NCBI RefSeq assembly: GCF_902459475.1
Contig: NZ_LR699115.1
Location: forward strand, 186,001 to 250,000
Length of the DNA stretch: 64,000 bases
Direction: 5' to 3'
Source of the DNA: Aquicella lusitana
GTDB taxonomy: Bacteria > Pseudomonadota > Gammaproteobacteria > DSM-16500
Below the pieces are notes generated by a model. It saw only the letters and a program-made list of their open reading frames with translations, ran no database searches and was not told the origin of the DNA. Position 1 is the first letter of the stretch, and each line of letters opens with the position of its first letter. A program made the translations under genes and the position numbers. Positions 18,414-26,898 of the stretch are shown in pieces.

Positions 18414-18746
18414 ATGCCTGAATTACATACCATACGCTGTGTAGGCTGCGAAGGCGGCATTCCTCCGCTGACACACGAAGAAATCAACAAATTGCTTCCC
18501 GAGCTTCAAGACTGGAAAGTCAGCCAGGATGGCAAATTCATCAGCCGGCATTTTAGCTTCAAAGGATTTTACAAGACCATGGCTTTTGTGAACGCCGTTG
18601 CATGGATTGCCAATCAGGAAAATCATCACCCGGATATGGAAGTGGGCTATAACTATTGTCTGATTAAATATACCACGCATGCGGTGGATGGATTAACGCA
18701 AAATGATTTCATCTGCGCTGCCAAAATTGATAAATTGGAAGCATAA
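18414..18746 (+). CDS. phhB: Pterin-4a-carbinolamine dehydratase
   Basis: 110 residues. Dehydrates the 4a-carbinolamine left by PhhA so that the pterin cofactor can be recycled. The active-site histidine pattern is visible in ENHHPDMEVGYNYC together with TTHAVDGLTQND. The pairing with phhA is conserved in many proteobacteria. Separated from phhA by 20 bp, with GGAG before the start. Confidence 0.95.
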   Translation: MPELHTIRCVGCEGGIPPLTHEEINKLLPELQDWKVSQDGKFISRHFSFKGFYKTMAFVNAVAWIANQENHHPDMEVGYNYCLIKYTTHAVDGLTQNDFICAAKIDKLEA

Positions 18747-18763
18747 ACTAAAAGGAATTAAAA

Positions 18764-19516
18764 GTGAATAATCGTAATAATTTTTCGAATATTTATTCGA
18801 AAACAAAAAAGCTGCATGATCAACTCGATAAACATCCTTTCCTAATAAGGTATGCGCAGGATAAATTTACATTAAAAGATCGATATAGACATTTATGTGA
18901 ATTATTGCCTATTTATGAAGCTATCGAAGAAAAGATGCGAAATTGCACTTACGGTAATGAGCTTTGCTCGCATAACGAATTATCTGAAGTCATGGAACGC
19001 GCAAAGTTAATTAAAGAAGATCTCGATTTTATGCGCGAAAAAAGTGGAATCACCTTTACAGATTATCCGCTCGCTCAAAAAACAAGCGAATACATTTCAG
19101 CGATTAACAAAATGACTGATCCGGAAGAAATCTTCGCCCATTTTTATGTGCGCATTCTAGGGGACTTTCATGGCGGCCCGCTAACAAAAGCACGTGTTAC
19201 CGCCTTATTCAAAAATAGAGCCATGTATTCTGAGGATGCGCCTGATGCAGGTGTAAAATTCTATACCTTCAACGCGGAAACTTCCCCACTATTTCACCAA
19301 TGGCTAAATAACAAAAAACTGGCTGAAAAGTCTTTCGATTTTGCCAATCAGGCTTTCAAGGCGCATCTTGATATTTTTGATGAATTGGAACAAAAGCGTT
19401 CCTCTAGCAGTGTCATTAAAAATTTCTCGGCATTTTTTTGCTCGAAAAAGTCCATGGTTGTTGGCGTTTCACTTGCTACCGTAGCTGCTGTAAAAATAAG
19501 CTATCACATGCGCTAA
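18764..19516 (+). CDS. Heme-oxygenase-like protein with C-terminal membrane anchor
   Basis: 250 residues, GTG start preceded by AAAGGAA. Two heme oxygenase features are visible: a candidate proximal heme-ligand histidine (H18 in KLHDQL, with HPFL at 24-27) and FAHFYVRILGDFHGG at 124-138, matching the distal-helix signature AHxYVRYLGDLSGG, where His replaces the usual Ser. KFYTF at 165-169 is also family-like. Residues ~230-247 form a single hydrophobic helix ending two or three residues before the C-terminus, as in tail-anchored eukaryotic HO-1. If active it would cleave heme to biliverdin, CO and iron. It ends the phenylalanine/tyrosine operon, 17 bp after phhB, with no obvious metabolic reason. 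Confidence 0.7.
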   Translation: MNNRNNFSNIYSKTKKLHDQLDKHPFLIRYAQDKFTLKDRYRHLCELLPIYEAIEEKMRNCTYGNELCSHNELSEVMERAKLIKEDLDFMREKSGITFTDYPLAQKTSEYISAINKMTDPEEIFAHFYVRILGDFHGGPLTKARVTALFKNRAMYSEDAPDAGVKFYTFNAETSPLFHQWLNNKKLAEKSFDFANQAFKAHLDIFDELEQKRSSSSVIKNFSAFFCSKKSMVVGVSLATVAAVKISYHMR

Positions 19517-19562
19517 AGATAATATAAATTATCAGGAACATTTTTGCTAAAAAGGATTGAGT

Positions 19563-20723
19563 GTGAAGATTGGAATTCCCAAGGAAATCGTACCAGAAGA
19601 ATCCCGTGTCGCCGCTGTACCAGAAACAGTAGCTAAAATGATTAAAGCAGGATGGGAAGTGGTTGTGGAATCCGGTGCGGGAGCCCGCTCCTATATTGAA
19701 GATCAGGATTATGAAAAAGTAGGCGCAAAAATAGCCGCAAGCCCTGAGATGCTTTTCGATCAAGCTGAGATCGTGCTTAAAGTACAGCGGCCGCTTTTTA
19801 ATGACAAAAAAAGCCTGCATGAGCTGGATTTAATGAAAGCAAACAGCATTCTGCTTGCGCCACTTTTTCCTACTCGCCATCCTGAGCTTCTTGCTAAACT
19901 CAATGCCAAAAAAATCACTTCTTTTTCCCTGGACATGGTCCCTAGAATTGCACGCGCTCAATCCATGGATATCTTAAGTTCGATGAGCAATATTGCCGGC
20001 TACAAAAGCGTCATCATGGCAGCAAATTATCTGGGCAAACTTTTTCCGATGATGACCACAGCAGCAGGCACTATTCTTCCAGCTAAAATAATTGTGATTG
20101 GTGCAGGCGTGGCTGGTTTACAAGCCATTGCAACGGCTCGTAGACTAGGCGGTGTTGTCTTGGCTTTTGATACGCGTCCTATCGCTGAAGAACAAGTGCA
20201 AAGCCTGGGTGCAGAGTTTGTTTGTCTGCAAACTTCCCATGCGGAAGCGCAGGATGCGGGCGGCTATGCAAAAGAACAATCTGCTGATTTTTATCAGCAA
20301 GAGCAAGCCGTTATTCAGCAACACTTGAAAGAAGCAGACGTAGTCATTAGCACAGCGCTCATTCCAGGTAAACCTGCACCGCTTCTGATAACAGCAGAAA
20401 TGGTGAAAACAATGAAACAGGGAGCAGTCATTGTTGATCTCGCTGTTGAGCAGGGCGGCAATTGTGCGCTCACTAAACCGGGAGAAATCATTATCAAGCA
20501 TGGCGTCACGCTCATCGGCGTTTTAAATGTGCCGGGTACATTGCCTATACACGCAAGCCAATTATATTCACGCAATCTTTTTGCTTTTCTAAATCACATC
20601 AACCCTCAACGCCACGTAAACGAATGGGATTTTACTGATGAAATTATTAAAAGCTGTCTCATCACCCATCAGGGAGAAACGGTTCACCCCAGTGTTCAAC
20701 AAGTAAAATTGCCTGCGGGCTAA
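19563..20723 (+). CDS. pntAA: Proton-translocating NAD(P) transhydrogenase subunit alpha-1
   Basis: 386 residues from a GTG at 19563; a TTG two codons earlier sits only one base after the AAAAGGA site and is less likely. This is the soluble NAD(H)-binding dI component. The alanine-dehydrogenase-like fold shows GIPKEIVPEESRVA at the start and the Rossmann motif VIGAGVAGLQAIATARRLG near 180. With pntAB and pntB it couples hydride transfer from NADH to NADP+ to proton entry and supplies NADPH. The alpha subunit is split into two genes, as in many alphaproteobacteria and Legionella, so this is not a frameshift. Confidence 0.93.
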   Translation: MKIGIPKEIVPEESRVAAVPETVAKMIKAGWEVVVESGAGARSYIEDQDYEKVGAKIAASPEMLFDQAEIVLKVQRPLFNDKKSLHELDLMKANSILLAPLFPTRHPELLAKLNAKKITSFSLDMVPRIARAQSMDILSSMSNIAGYKSVIMAANYLGKLFPMMTTAAGTILPAKIIVIGAGVAGLQAIATARRLGGVVLAFDTRPIAEEQVQSLGAEFVCLQTSHAEAQDAGGYAKEQSADFYQQEQAVIQQHLKEADVVISTALIPGKPAPLLITAEMVKTMKQGAVIVDLAVEQGGNCALTKPGEIIIKHGVTLIGVLNVPGTLPIHASQLYSRNLFAFLNHINPQRHVNEWDFTDEIIKSCLITHQGETVHPSVQQVKLPAG

Positions 20724-20815
20724 TAAAAACAGCGCAGACTTGCAATTATACGGTAAATTCTGTGTAATGGTCGTCTTACCATTGTTGGTAACACACTGTA
20801 AGCAGGGATCGCATT

Positions 20816-21121
20816 ATGTCACATACAATTGGAATAGCCGATGTTTATATTTTTGTTCTTGCAAGTTTTCTCGGTTTTTTACTGATTTCACGTGTACCTC
20901 CGCTACTGCATACGCCGCTCATGGCAGCTACCAATGCCATTTCAGGTATCGCACTGGTCGGTTCGCTTGCCGTTGCAGGAGAGAATTATGACATGATCAC
21001 GAATGTGCTGGCTCTTATCGCCGTCACCTGTTCTACAATCAATGTTGTAGGTGGATTTTTAATTACGGACCGCATTCTGGGCATGTTCAAAAAAAGCAAA
21101 ACTGAGAGCCATCAGCAATGA
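20816..21121 (+). CDS. pntAB: NAD(P) transhydrogenase subunit alpha-2 (membrane)
   Basis: 101 residues with three or four hydrophobic helices; the membrane part of the split alpha subunit. The typical core reads FLLISRVPPLLHTPLMAATNAISG followed by GGFLITDRILGMF. It follows pntAA after 92 bp and overlaps pntB by 4 bp (ATGA), so it is translated together with pntB. Confidence 0.93.
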   Translation: MSHTIGIADVYIFVLASFLGFLLISRVPPLLHTPLMAATNAISGIALVGSLAVAGENYDMITNVLALIAVTCSTINVVGGFLITDRILGMFKKSKTESHQQ

Positions 21122-22512
21122 ATCTGTTACAACTCTGTTATCTGCTTTCTGCAATCTTATTTATTTTAGGTATTAAGTCATTAAGTTCCCCTGAAACAGC
21201 AAGACGGGGCATGAATTTAGCCTCGCTTGGCATGCTGATTGCAATTTTAGGAACACTTTTCGCTAGTCATATTGTCACTTATAAATGGATCATCGCGGGT
21301 CTCATACTGGGCACACTCCTGAGCCTTCCTATTTCGCTCTGGATACCCATGACAAAAATTCCCCAGCGTATTGCGCTTTCACATGCGGGCGGCGCACTCG
21401 CGGCCTGCCTCATTGGTGTTGCAGAATATTATCGCTACCGATCTAATCTCAGTCCTCTCAGCATGAGTATTATTAGCATCGAGGTCATGCTGGGTGCGCT
21501 CACGTTCACAGGCAGTCTCATGGTCGCGGGAAAACTGCATGGCACACTGCCTGCGCGGCCTGTTACTTATAAAGGCCAGAATATTGTCAATCTTTCCCTG
21601 TTTGCAGGGATGGTCCTCCTTCTTCTCTATCTCATCCTTTATCCTCAAGTCAATCTGCTATTTTACACCTTATTATCCCTGGCATTTTTATTCGGTGTGC
21701 TGCTTGTGACACCAATTGGCGCCGCGGATATGCCAGTCGTGATCGCTATTTTTAACGCCTATGGCGGACTCACCGGCGCCATGATGGGATTTATGCTGGG
21801 TAACCGCATCCAGATTATCACCGGAGCGTTGGATGGCGCGTCGGGATTTATTCTCTCCATTTTAATGTGCCGCGCCATGAATCGGTCAATCCTGAATGTC
21901 TTGTTTGGCGCATTTGGCAAACTAGAGGAAGATGCACACCAGAGGAGAGCAGCTACTTCACAATACAAAAAAGAACCTCAGCCTATCACGGTAGAAGAGG
22001 CACTGCCCTTTTTTGACCAAGCCAAATCAGTGATCATTGCGCCCGGATATGGTATGGCAGCTTCTCAAGCCCATCACGCCCTGCGGGAATTCGTTGATAA
22101 ACTGAAAAGCCATCGCACCAATATAAAGTATGCCATTCATCCCGTAGCGGGCCGCATGCCTGGTCATATGAATGTACTACTCGCAGAAGCAAATGTGCCT
22201 TATACGGATCTTTTTGATATGGATGAAATCAATGCTGAATTTTCTCACACGGATATCGTATTAGTGGTAGGCGCCAATGACGTCACTAATCCGGCCGCAC
22301 GTCATATTAAGTCCAGTCCCATTTACGGCATGCCTATTTTGAATGTCGACAAGGCAAAAAAAGTAATTGTATTAAAACGCAGCATGAATCCCGGTTTTTC
22401 CGGCGTTGAAAATGAACTGTATGTTCAGGATCATACCTGGTTATTGTTTGGTGATGCGAAAGACAGCCTTAACAAGCTAGCTTACGCCTTCAAGCGTGCA
22501 TGGAACAGTTAG
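21118..22512 (+). CDS. pntB: NAD(P) transhydrogenase subunit beta
   Basis: 464 residues. The N-terminal ~270 residues are the membrane proton channel (about nine helices), and the C-terminal ~180 are the NADP(H)-binding dIII domain, with VIIAPGYGMAASQAHHALRE, HPVAGRMPGHMNVLLAEA and VVGANDVTNPAA all present. Completes the transhydrogenase. The spacer after it contains the ppiB promoter rather than a clear terminator. Confidence 0.95.
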   Translation: MNLLQLCYLLSAILFILGIKSLSSPETARRGMNLASLGMLIAILGTLFASHIVTYKWIIAGLILGTLLSLPISLWIPMTKIPQRIALSHAGGALAACLIGVAEYYRYRSNLSPLSMSIISIEVMLGALTFTGSLMVAGKLHGTLPARPVTYKGQNIVNLSLFAGMVLLLLYLILYPQVNLLFYTLLSLAFLFGVLLVTPIGAADMPVVIAIFNAYGGLTGAMMGFMLGNRIQIITGALDGASGFILSILMCRAMNRSILNVLFGAFGKLEEDAHQRRAATSQYKKEPQPITVEEALPFFDQAKSVIIAPGYGMAASQAHHALREFVDKLKSHRTNIKYAIHPVAGRMPGHMNVLLAEANVPYTDLFDMDEINAEFSHTDIVLVVGANDVTNPAARHIKSSPIYGMPILNVDKAKKVIVLKRSMNPGFSGVENELYVQDHTWLLFGDAKDSLNKLAYAFKRAWNS

Positions 22513-22594
22513 CGATGAAAATGTGTAGAAAATCATCAAGGAACCAACAATAACAGGCGTCGCAGTAGAAATATGAATAGTGAGTTTAACGCTC

Positions 22595-22622
22595 TCGACA
22601 TTTTTACTTTAAGCAGTATACT
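22595..22622 (+). promoter_or_regulatory. Candidate sigma-70 promoter of ppiB
   Basis: TCGACA at 22595-22600, a 16-bp spacer and TATACT at 22617-22622, about 40 bp before the ppiB start codon. TAGGAG just before the ATG is the ribosome binding site. Confidence 0.4.
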
Positions 22623-22663
22623 TCACCCTTCTAAAAAATTTAACACCAATTCTAGGAGTTTTT

Positions 22664-23161
22664 ATGATTACTCTCCATACTAGCTATGGCCCTATAAAAA
22701 TTGAATTAGATCTAGAACACACACCCAAGACAGCAGAAAATTTTCTGTCTTATGCCAAAAGTGGTTTTTATGATGGTACAATTTTCCACCGCGTCATGAA
22801 TGGCTTCATGATCCAGGGAGGGGGTTTTAACGCGGATATGCAGCAAAAAAAGACGCAAGGACCGATTCAAAATGAAGCTAATAAAGCGATGCCAAATAAA
22901 CGCGGCACCATCGCTATGGCACGTACTTCAGACCCCCATTCTGCAACAGCGCAATTTTTTATTAACGTTGTTGACAATGATTTTCTAAATTTTTCATCAG
23001 AGTCCAGTAACGGCTGGGGCTATTGCGTATTTGGCAAAGTCACGGAAGGAATGGATGTGGTGGATAAAATAAAAAAAGTTGCTACGACCTCACGTGCTGG
23101 GCATCAGAACGTACCTGTTGAAAATGTCATTATCGAAAAAGTAGATATCGATGAAAAGTAA
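22664..23161 (+). CDS. ppiB: Peptidyl-prolyl cis-trans isomerase B (cyclophilin)
   Basis: 165 residues, cytoplasmic PpiB-type cyclophilin without signal peptide. Catalyses isomerisation of X-Pro bonds. Core motifs are [13 protein letters not shown] (catalytic Arg), [17 protein letters not shown] and [11 protein letters not shown]. It converges on the CAAX flavoprotein gene across a 52-bp spacer with a hairpin. Confidence 0.95.
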   Translation: MITLHTSYGPIKIELDLEHTPKTAENFLSYAKSGFYDGTIFHRVMNGFMIQGGGFNADMQQKKTQGPIQNEANKAMPNKRGTIAMARTSDPHSATAQFFINVVDNDFLNFSSESSNGWGYCVFGKVTEGMDVVDKIKKVATTSRAGHQNVPVENVIIEKVDIDEK

Positions 23162-23174
23162 TCATTAGCTAGTC

Positions 23175-23202
23175 GGGTGGGCACTGGTTTTATTACCCAC
23201 CC
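23175..23202. terminator. Hairpin between convergent genes
   Basis: GGGTGGG at 23175-23181 and CCCACCC at 23196-23202 form a 7-bp GC-rich stem with a 14-nt loop, followed on the plus strand by TTATCTTCTTATT. It lies between the stops of ppiB (plus) and the CAAX flavoprotein (minus) and could end both transcripts. The T tract is interrupted, so strength is uncertain. Confidence 0.5.
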
Positions 23203-23213
23203 TTATCTTCTTA

Positions 23214-25007
23214 TTAAATAATCACACAGCAGGATTTTTTTCGTTTTTTCTTTGTATTTTTTGCGATAGTAACAGGTGCTTGGAATAAGCTTTGTTTTGC
23301 TTCAGAGACCTTGCTTGAAGCAAGGTTATTTAAGCAGTTGCGTAAGTTATCTGCCTGGCTGCATTCGCTTTGGATATAAGGCAAAACTCGCTTAGCCATT
23401 TCGCGTGAGCATAATAACGACTGGCATTTTTTTTCTGCATTGGGCTGATTCGCTTGTAATTCCGGTGCGTATGGCAGTTTAAGCAGCTTGCACAAAAATC
23501 CGTTTAAGAGCATATTTTTTTCCAATTTGATATGATGTTCTTCATGCCATTGCTGAAGGGCTTCACGGAATTGAATGTAATTATTGCCATATATTTTCTC
23601 ATAGTCCATCTCTTCAGGAACATATTTTCCCCAATGCGGTTTTGCGTTTAACTGATGAAAGAAGAACTCATTCATTTTTTCCCTAAACGATTCAAAACCC
23701 GGCATACCTGGACTTGAAACAATATCAAATCCGCAAATATGCTTGTTCGCACCATGAATGCTGGTGGATAATCCTCCATTGGTTCCCTGAAATAGCCGCA
23801 AATAAGCTGCATAAGTAACAGGATACTGCTTGTTTTTTGCAAACTCACTTAACGTTTTAACCAAGTTTTCTATTGCCACAATGGTTTCATGGCCATGATC
23901 GCCCACTTCAAATAAATAATCGACATCATTAATTTCTCGTGGAAATGACGTTTGGTAATGAGTGGTCGGCCATGGACCTACTGAAATACGATCTTTTTCA
24001 CCCACTTTCAGCTTGGAGACAAGATACATCATGTAATAAGGAACCACTGACGGCTCAGCCTTAAGTAAATCAGTAATCTTAAATCCTTCCTGTAACTTAA
24101 TTTCCAATTCTTGCCAACACCGCGAAAAAACAGAATGCGTATTCACATTATTGACACTCTTTTCGACTGGACGCCAACGGTAAATCACGACATTTTTAAG
24201 ATCGCGATTGGTTAATTCATCGGATTGATAGGTTGGAACATACATCACACTCACATAAGGATCATTGATAAATAGCCCGCTTCTTATTTCATCGATTAAT
24301 TCAGCTACGCTTCGCGCTTCCATCACGCATTGCATTTTTTTGGCTTCAACACATGCGATTTCCATGTTCAGTACAATACCAAACACGCCCAAATGTGCTG
24401 AACGAATTGCTTCAAAATTTTGATGGGTGTCGTCAATTCTAACAATTTCTCCATTTGGCAGGCAAAATGTAATTGCCCGAATCAATCCCGCAAAGCTGGG
24501 TTGATCTCTGCCTGTACCATGACCAGCGGTTGCAGATAATCCTGATACCGTGACATAGGGAATTAAGCTGGAAGTAGGTAAAACGAGATTGTATTTGTCA
24601 TACAAGACAGAATCCAATTTACCGATATTAACACTTGCACCGACGTTAATGATATTGTTGTTATGCGTTAACGAGATAGCCTGAAATTCAGGGCCAACGA
24701 GGCGCACAACCACGTCCGCATCTATCAATGGTGTTAACGAATACGACTCACTGTATTCCTCATCGAGGCCGCCTGCTGCAGCACGCAGTACGATACGCTC
24801 CTTGGCATCACGTGTGTTATTCATTTCATTTATCTTTTTTACTAGCAATTGCAATGATGTTGAATCAGCAATATCAAGCACAAGCGCATGAGTTAATTCG
24901 ACATTCTGTGAAAAATTTTTCCAGCCTGTGCTTGATTTTATTTTGGTATGCAGGTGATGGTGGATATATTCGGTAAGTGTATTTTTGTCGTGGATATTGA
25001 GTGTCAT
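23214..25007 (-). CDS. FAD-binding lactone-oxidase-like protein with polybasic CAAX prenylation tail (candidate effector)
   Basis: 597 residues, ATG after AAGGAG. A PCMH-type FAD domain covers ~70-230: LRAAAGG at 75-80 (the histidine that usually binds FAD covalently is absent), VGASVNIGKLDSVL, and TVSGLSATAGHGTG at 153-166. The C-terminal half resembles aldonolactone (ALO/gulonolactone) oxidases, including NAKPHWGKY. The last residues are KKKRKKSCCVII: a polybasic stretch and a CAAX box with Cys594, as in Ras/Rho proteins. Bacteria have no protein prenyltransferase, and Legionella effectors use host enzymes to modify such tails, so host membrane targeting after translocation is inferred. No signal peptide. 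A PmrA box lies upstream. Confidence 0.85.
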   Translation of the reverse strand: MTLNIHDKNTLTEYIHHHLHTKIKSSTGWKNFSQNVELTHALVLDIADSTSLQLLVKKINEMNNTRDAKERIVLRAAAGGLDEEYSESYSLTPLIDADVVVRLVGPEFQAISLTHNNNIINVGASVNIGKLDSVLYDKYNLVLPTSSLIPYVTVSGLSATAGHGTGRDQPSFAGLIRAITFCLPNGEIVRIDDTHQNFEAIRSAHLGVFGIVLNMEIACVEAKKMQCVMEARSVAELIDEIRSGLFINDPYVSVMYVPTYQSDELTNRDLKNVVIYRWRPVEKSVNNVNTHSVFSRCWQELEIKLQEGFKITDLLKAEPSVVPYYMMYLVSKLKVGEKDRISVGPWPTTHYQTSFPREINDVDYLFEVGDHGHETIVAIENLVKTLSEFAKNKQYPVTYAAYLRLFQGTNGGLSTSIHGANKHICGFDIVSSPGMPGFESFREKMNEFFFHQLNAKPHWGKYVPEEMDYEKIYGNNYIQFREALQQWHEEHHIKLEKNMLLNGFLCKLLKLPYAPELQANQPNAEKKCQSLLCSREMAKRVLPYIQSECSQADNLRNCLNNLASSKVSEAKQSLFQAPVTIAKNTKKKRKKSCCVII

Positions 25008-25113
25008 GACAGTATCTCCTTATATTTCATCCGCGATGATGGAGCTTCCTTGATGCAATCAATTCTGTCTTAGCACTTACACACTGTTTTCATTAATACG
25101 CTAGCAAGTTAAA

Positions 25114-25130
25114 CTTAAGAAAATCTTAAA
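25114..25130 (-). promoter_or_regulatory. PmrA-type box upstream of the CAAX flavoprotein
   Basis: Read on the minus strand the site is TTTAAG, five bases, CTTAAG, an exact match to the PmrA pattern YTTAAK-N5-YTTAAK (and to TTAA-N7-TTAA as used for Legionella and Coxiella effector genes). A -10-like TATTAA follows 15 bp downstream, so the second half-site takes the -35 position. The start codon is about 107 bp downstream. It is also 19 bp before the first ATG of the divergent DUF218 gene. Confidence 0.6.
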
Positions 25131-25148
25131 CTAGAAATAACCGATTGA

Positions 25149-26042
25149 ATGATTTATTTTAATCATTCGACGTCACGTTATTTCTGGTGTACTCTTTATG
25201 CTGTAAAAATGCGGGGATTTTATTTTACGCTGATCGTTTGTATTTGTGTTTTTTTTAATTCGGAGCGAGCGGTGGCAACCATTATCATTTTTTGTGTTTT
25301 TTTATTAGCGGGCGGTTTAGCATTGTTCAGATACAGCAAAACCAGTCTCATCCTGTTTATGGCTTCGCTATCCAGTTTTCTTTTAGTCGGTGATGGAATT
25401 TTGCCAGCGCTACTGCTTAACTGGCTTGAATCTCCTTTCGCCAGCTACACTCAGCCGTCTGACTGGAAAAAAACCAATGCCATCGTGTTATTAGGAGCAG
25501 GCACGATGAAACATAAATACAATGAGATACAGGCTGTAAAGCCGTCATTGCTTGCTTACTCAAGAATAAACCGAGCAGCGCAACTTTATTTTTCATGTAA
25601 AAAAAGCGGCAACGCATGTACAGTTATTGTAAGCGGCGGAGATACAAGCGGCAGTGGTGTATCTGAAGCGGTTGTTTATAGTGAGAGTTTAGTTCAGCTA
25701 GGCATTCAGCCAACTGACATTCAACTCGAACCTGCGAGTAAAAACACATTTAAAAATGCAGAATTCACCAGCAAGATATTAAAAAGCAAACATTATGATC
25801 AGGTTTTTTTGGTTACTTCGAGCCTACACTTAAAGCGCGCCCTATCATATTTTTCTCACTTTGGTATCGAAGCAATTCCTGTCCCTTCTGATTTTCCAAC
25901 ACCGTCGCTGTCTATTATGCCTTCGAGTTATCATTTTGTATTAATGGATCTCGCTATGCATGAATGTGCGGGTATCGCACGATTGCATGTTTACAATTTT
26001 TTAGGCTGGAATGCCTCAGTTGTTTCACCAGGTGCCGTATAA
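25149..26042 (+). CDS. DUF218 (YdcF/SanA/ElyC-like) membrane protein
   Basis: 297 residues from the first ATG; an internal ATG at 25209 gives a protein that begins directly with its first membrane helix and may be the true start. Two or three N-terminal helices precede a DUF218 domain from ~110, with AIVLLGAG at its start, VIVSGGDTSGSGVSEA, EPASKNTFKNA and VFLVTSSLHLKRAL. Relatives ElyC and SanA act in envelope or peptidoglycan precursor homeostasis, but the enzymatic activity is unsettled. A 7-bp hairpin (AATGATT/AATCATT) covers the first ATG. Confidence 0.8.
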   Translation: MIYFNHSTSRYFWCTLYAVKMRGFYFTLIVCICVFFNSERAVATIIIFCVFLLAGGLALFRYSKTSLILFMASLSSFLLVGDGILPALLLNWLESPFASYTQPSDWKKTNAIVLLGAGTMKHKYNEIQAVKPSLLAYSRINRAAQLYFSCKKSGNACTVIVSGGDTSGSGVSEAVVYSESLVQLGIQPTDIQLEPASKNTFKNAEFTSKILKSKHYDQVFLVTSSLHLKRALSYFSHFGIEAIPVPSDFPTPSLSIMPSSYHFVLMDLAMHECAGIARLHVYNFLGWNASVVSPGAV

Positions 26043-26082
26043 AGTGCGCTGCTTGAAACAATAAGCCAGCTGCAGCCAAGCT

Positions 26083-26898
26083 CTATGCTTTTGAGACGGG
26101 TTCCAGTGCATGTCTCACAGCAATAGGTTTAGGCAGAATGTAAACCATATTGTTCCCGGTGACGGATGAAACTTCGCACTCATAATCAAACGCTTTTAAT
26201 AAAAAATCCGTATTAATCATTTCACGTGGATGGCCTTGCCCTAAAACGATTCCATTCTTCAACAAGATGACTTCATTCGCTATTTCCATTACTTGATGCA
26301 AATCATGGAGAATAACAACGATCGTTTTAGCATATTTTTGCTGCAAATCCGCCAACAACTGCAACATATTGCGCTGCTGTTTAAGATCGAGTCCTGTCAT
26401 CGGCTCGTCGAGCAAAAGATATTGTGCTTGTTGTGCCAGCATGAGTGCAATACGCGCTCGTTGCTGTTGGCCGGCTGATAGAATAGCAACAGGCCGGTCT
26501 GCATGGATAGACAAATCGGTCAGACGTATTGCATCTTCGATAGCAGCAAGATCATTTGCATTCAATCTCCCGAACCAAGATTGATGGCAAAACCTCGCCA
26601 GGGCTACATATTCACGCACTGTCAGGCTAGCCGGAATTCGGCACTGCTGAGGGAGATAAGCGATTTTTTTTGCCAGCGCCTTGCGTGAATAACCTGAAAT
26701 AGCCACATTATCCAATAGAATAGTCCCGGCATGGGGCAACATAAGGCCTGCTAGCAATTTTAATAAAGTTGATTTGCCCGACCCGTTTGGACCCACCAAA
26801 CATGTTACACAATGCTGAGGAATTTGCAGACTGATGTCGGAAAAAAGAGCTTGTTTCTTGTGATGGTATGTCACACTATGAAGTTCAATTCCACTCAT
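26083..26898 (-). CDS. ABC importer ATPase (FecE/FhuC type)
   Basis: 271 residues, cytoplasmic ATPase of an iron-chelate class importer. Walker A GPNGSGKST at 36-44, signature LSAGQ at 140-144, Walker B YLLLDEP at 160-166, and HDLHQVMEIA with the switch histidine. Last gene of the Fur-box operon; its start overlaps the end of the preceding permease by 14 bp. It should power both FecCD-type permeases encoded upstream. Confidence 0.92.
   Translation of the reverse strand: MSGIELHSVTYHHKKQALFSDISLQIPQHCVTCLVGPNGSGKSTLLKLLAGLMLPHAGTILLDNVAISGYSRKALAKKIAYLPQQCRIPASLTVREYVALARFCHQSWFGRLNANDLAAIEDAIRLTDLSIHADRPVAILSAGQQQRARIALMLAQQAQYLLLDEPMTGLDLKQQRNMLQLLADLQQKYAKTIVVILHDLHQVMEIANEVILLKNGIVLGQGHPREMINTDFLLKAFDYECEVSSVTGNNMVYILPKPIAVRHALEPVSKA

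Noticed and set aside
20723..20816. A frameshift splitting pntA into two genes
   Set aside because: The split into a soluble pntAA and membrane pntAB subunit is a normal arrangement, and each part is complete with its own start.
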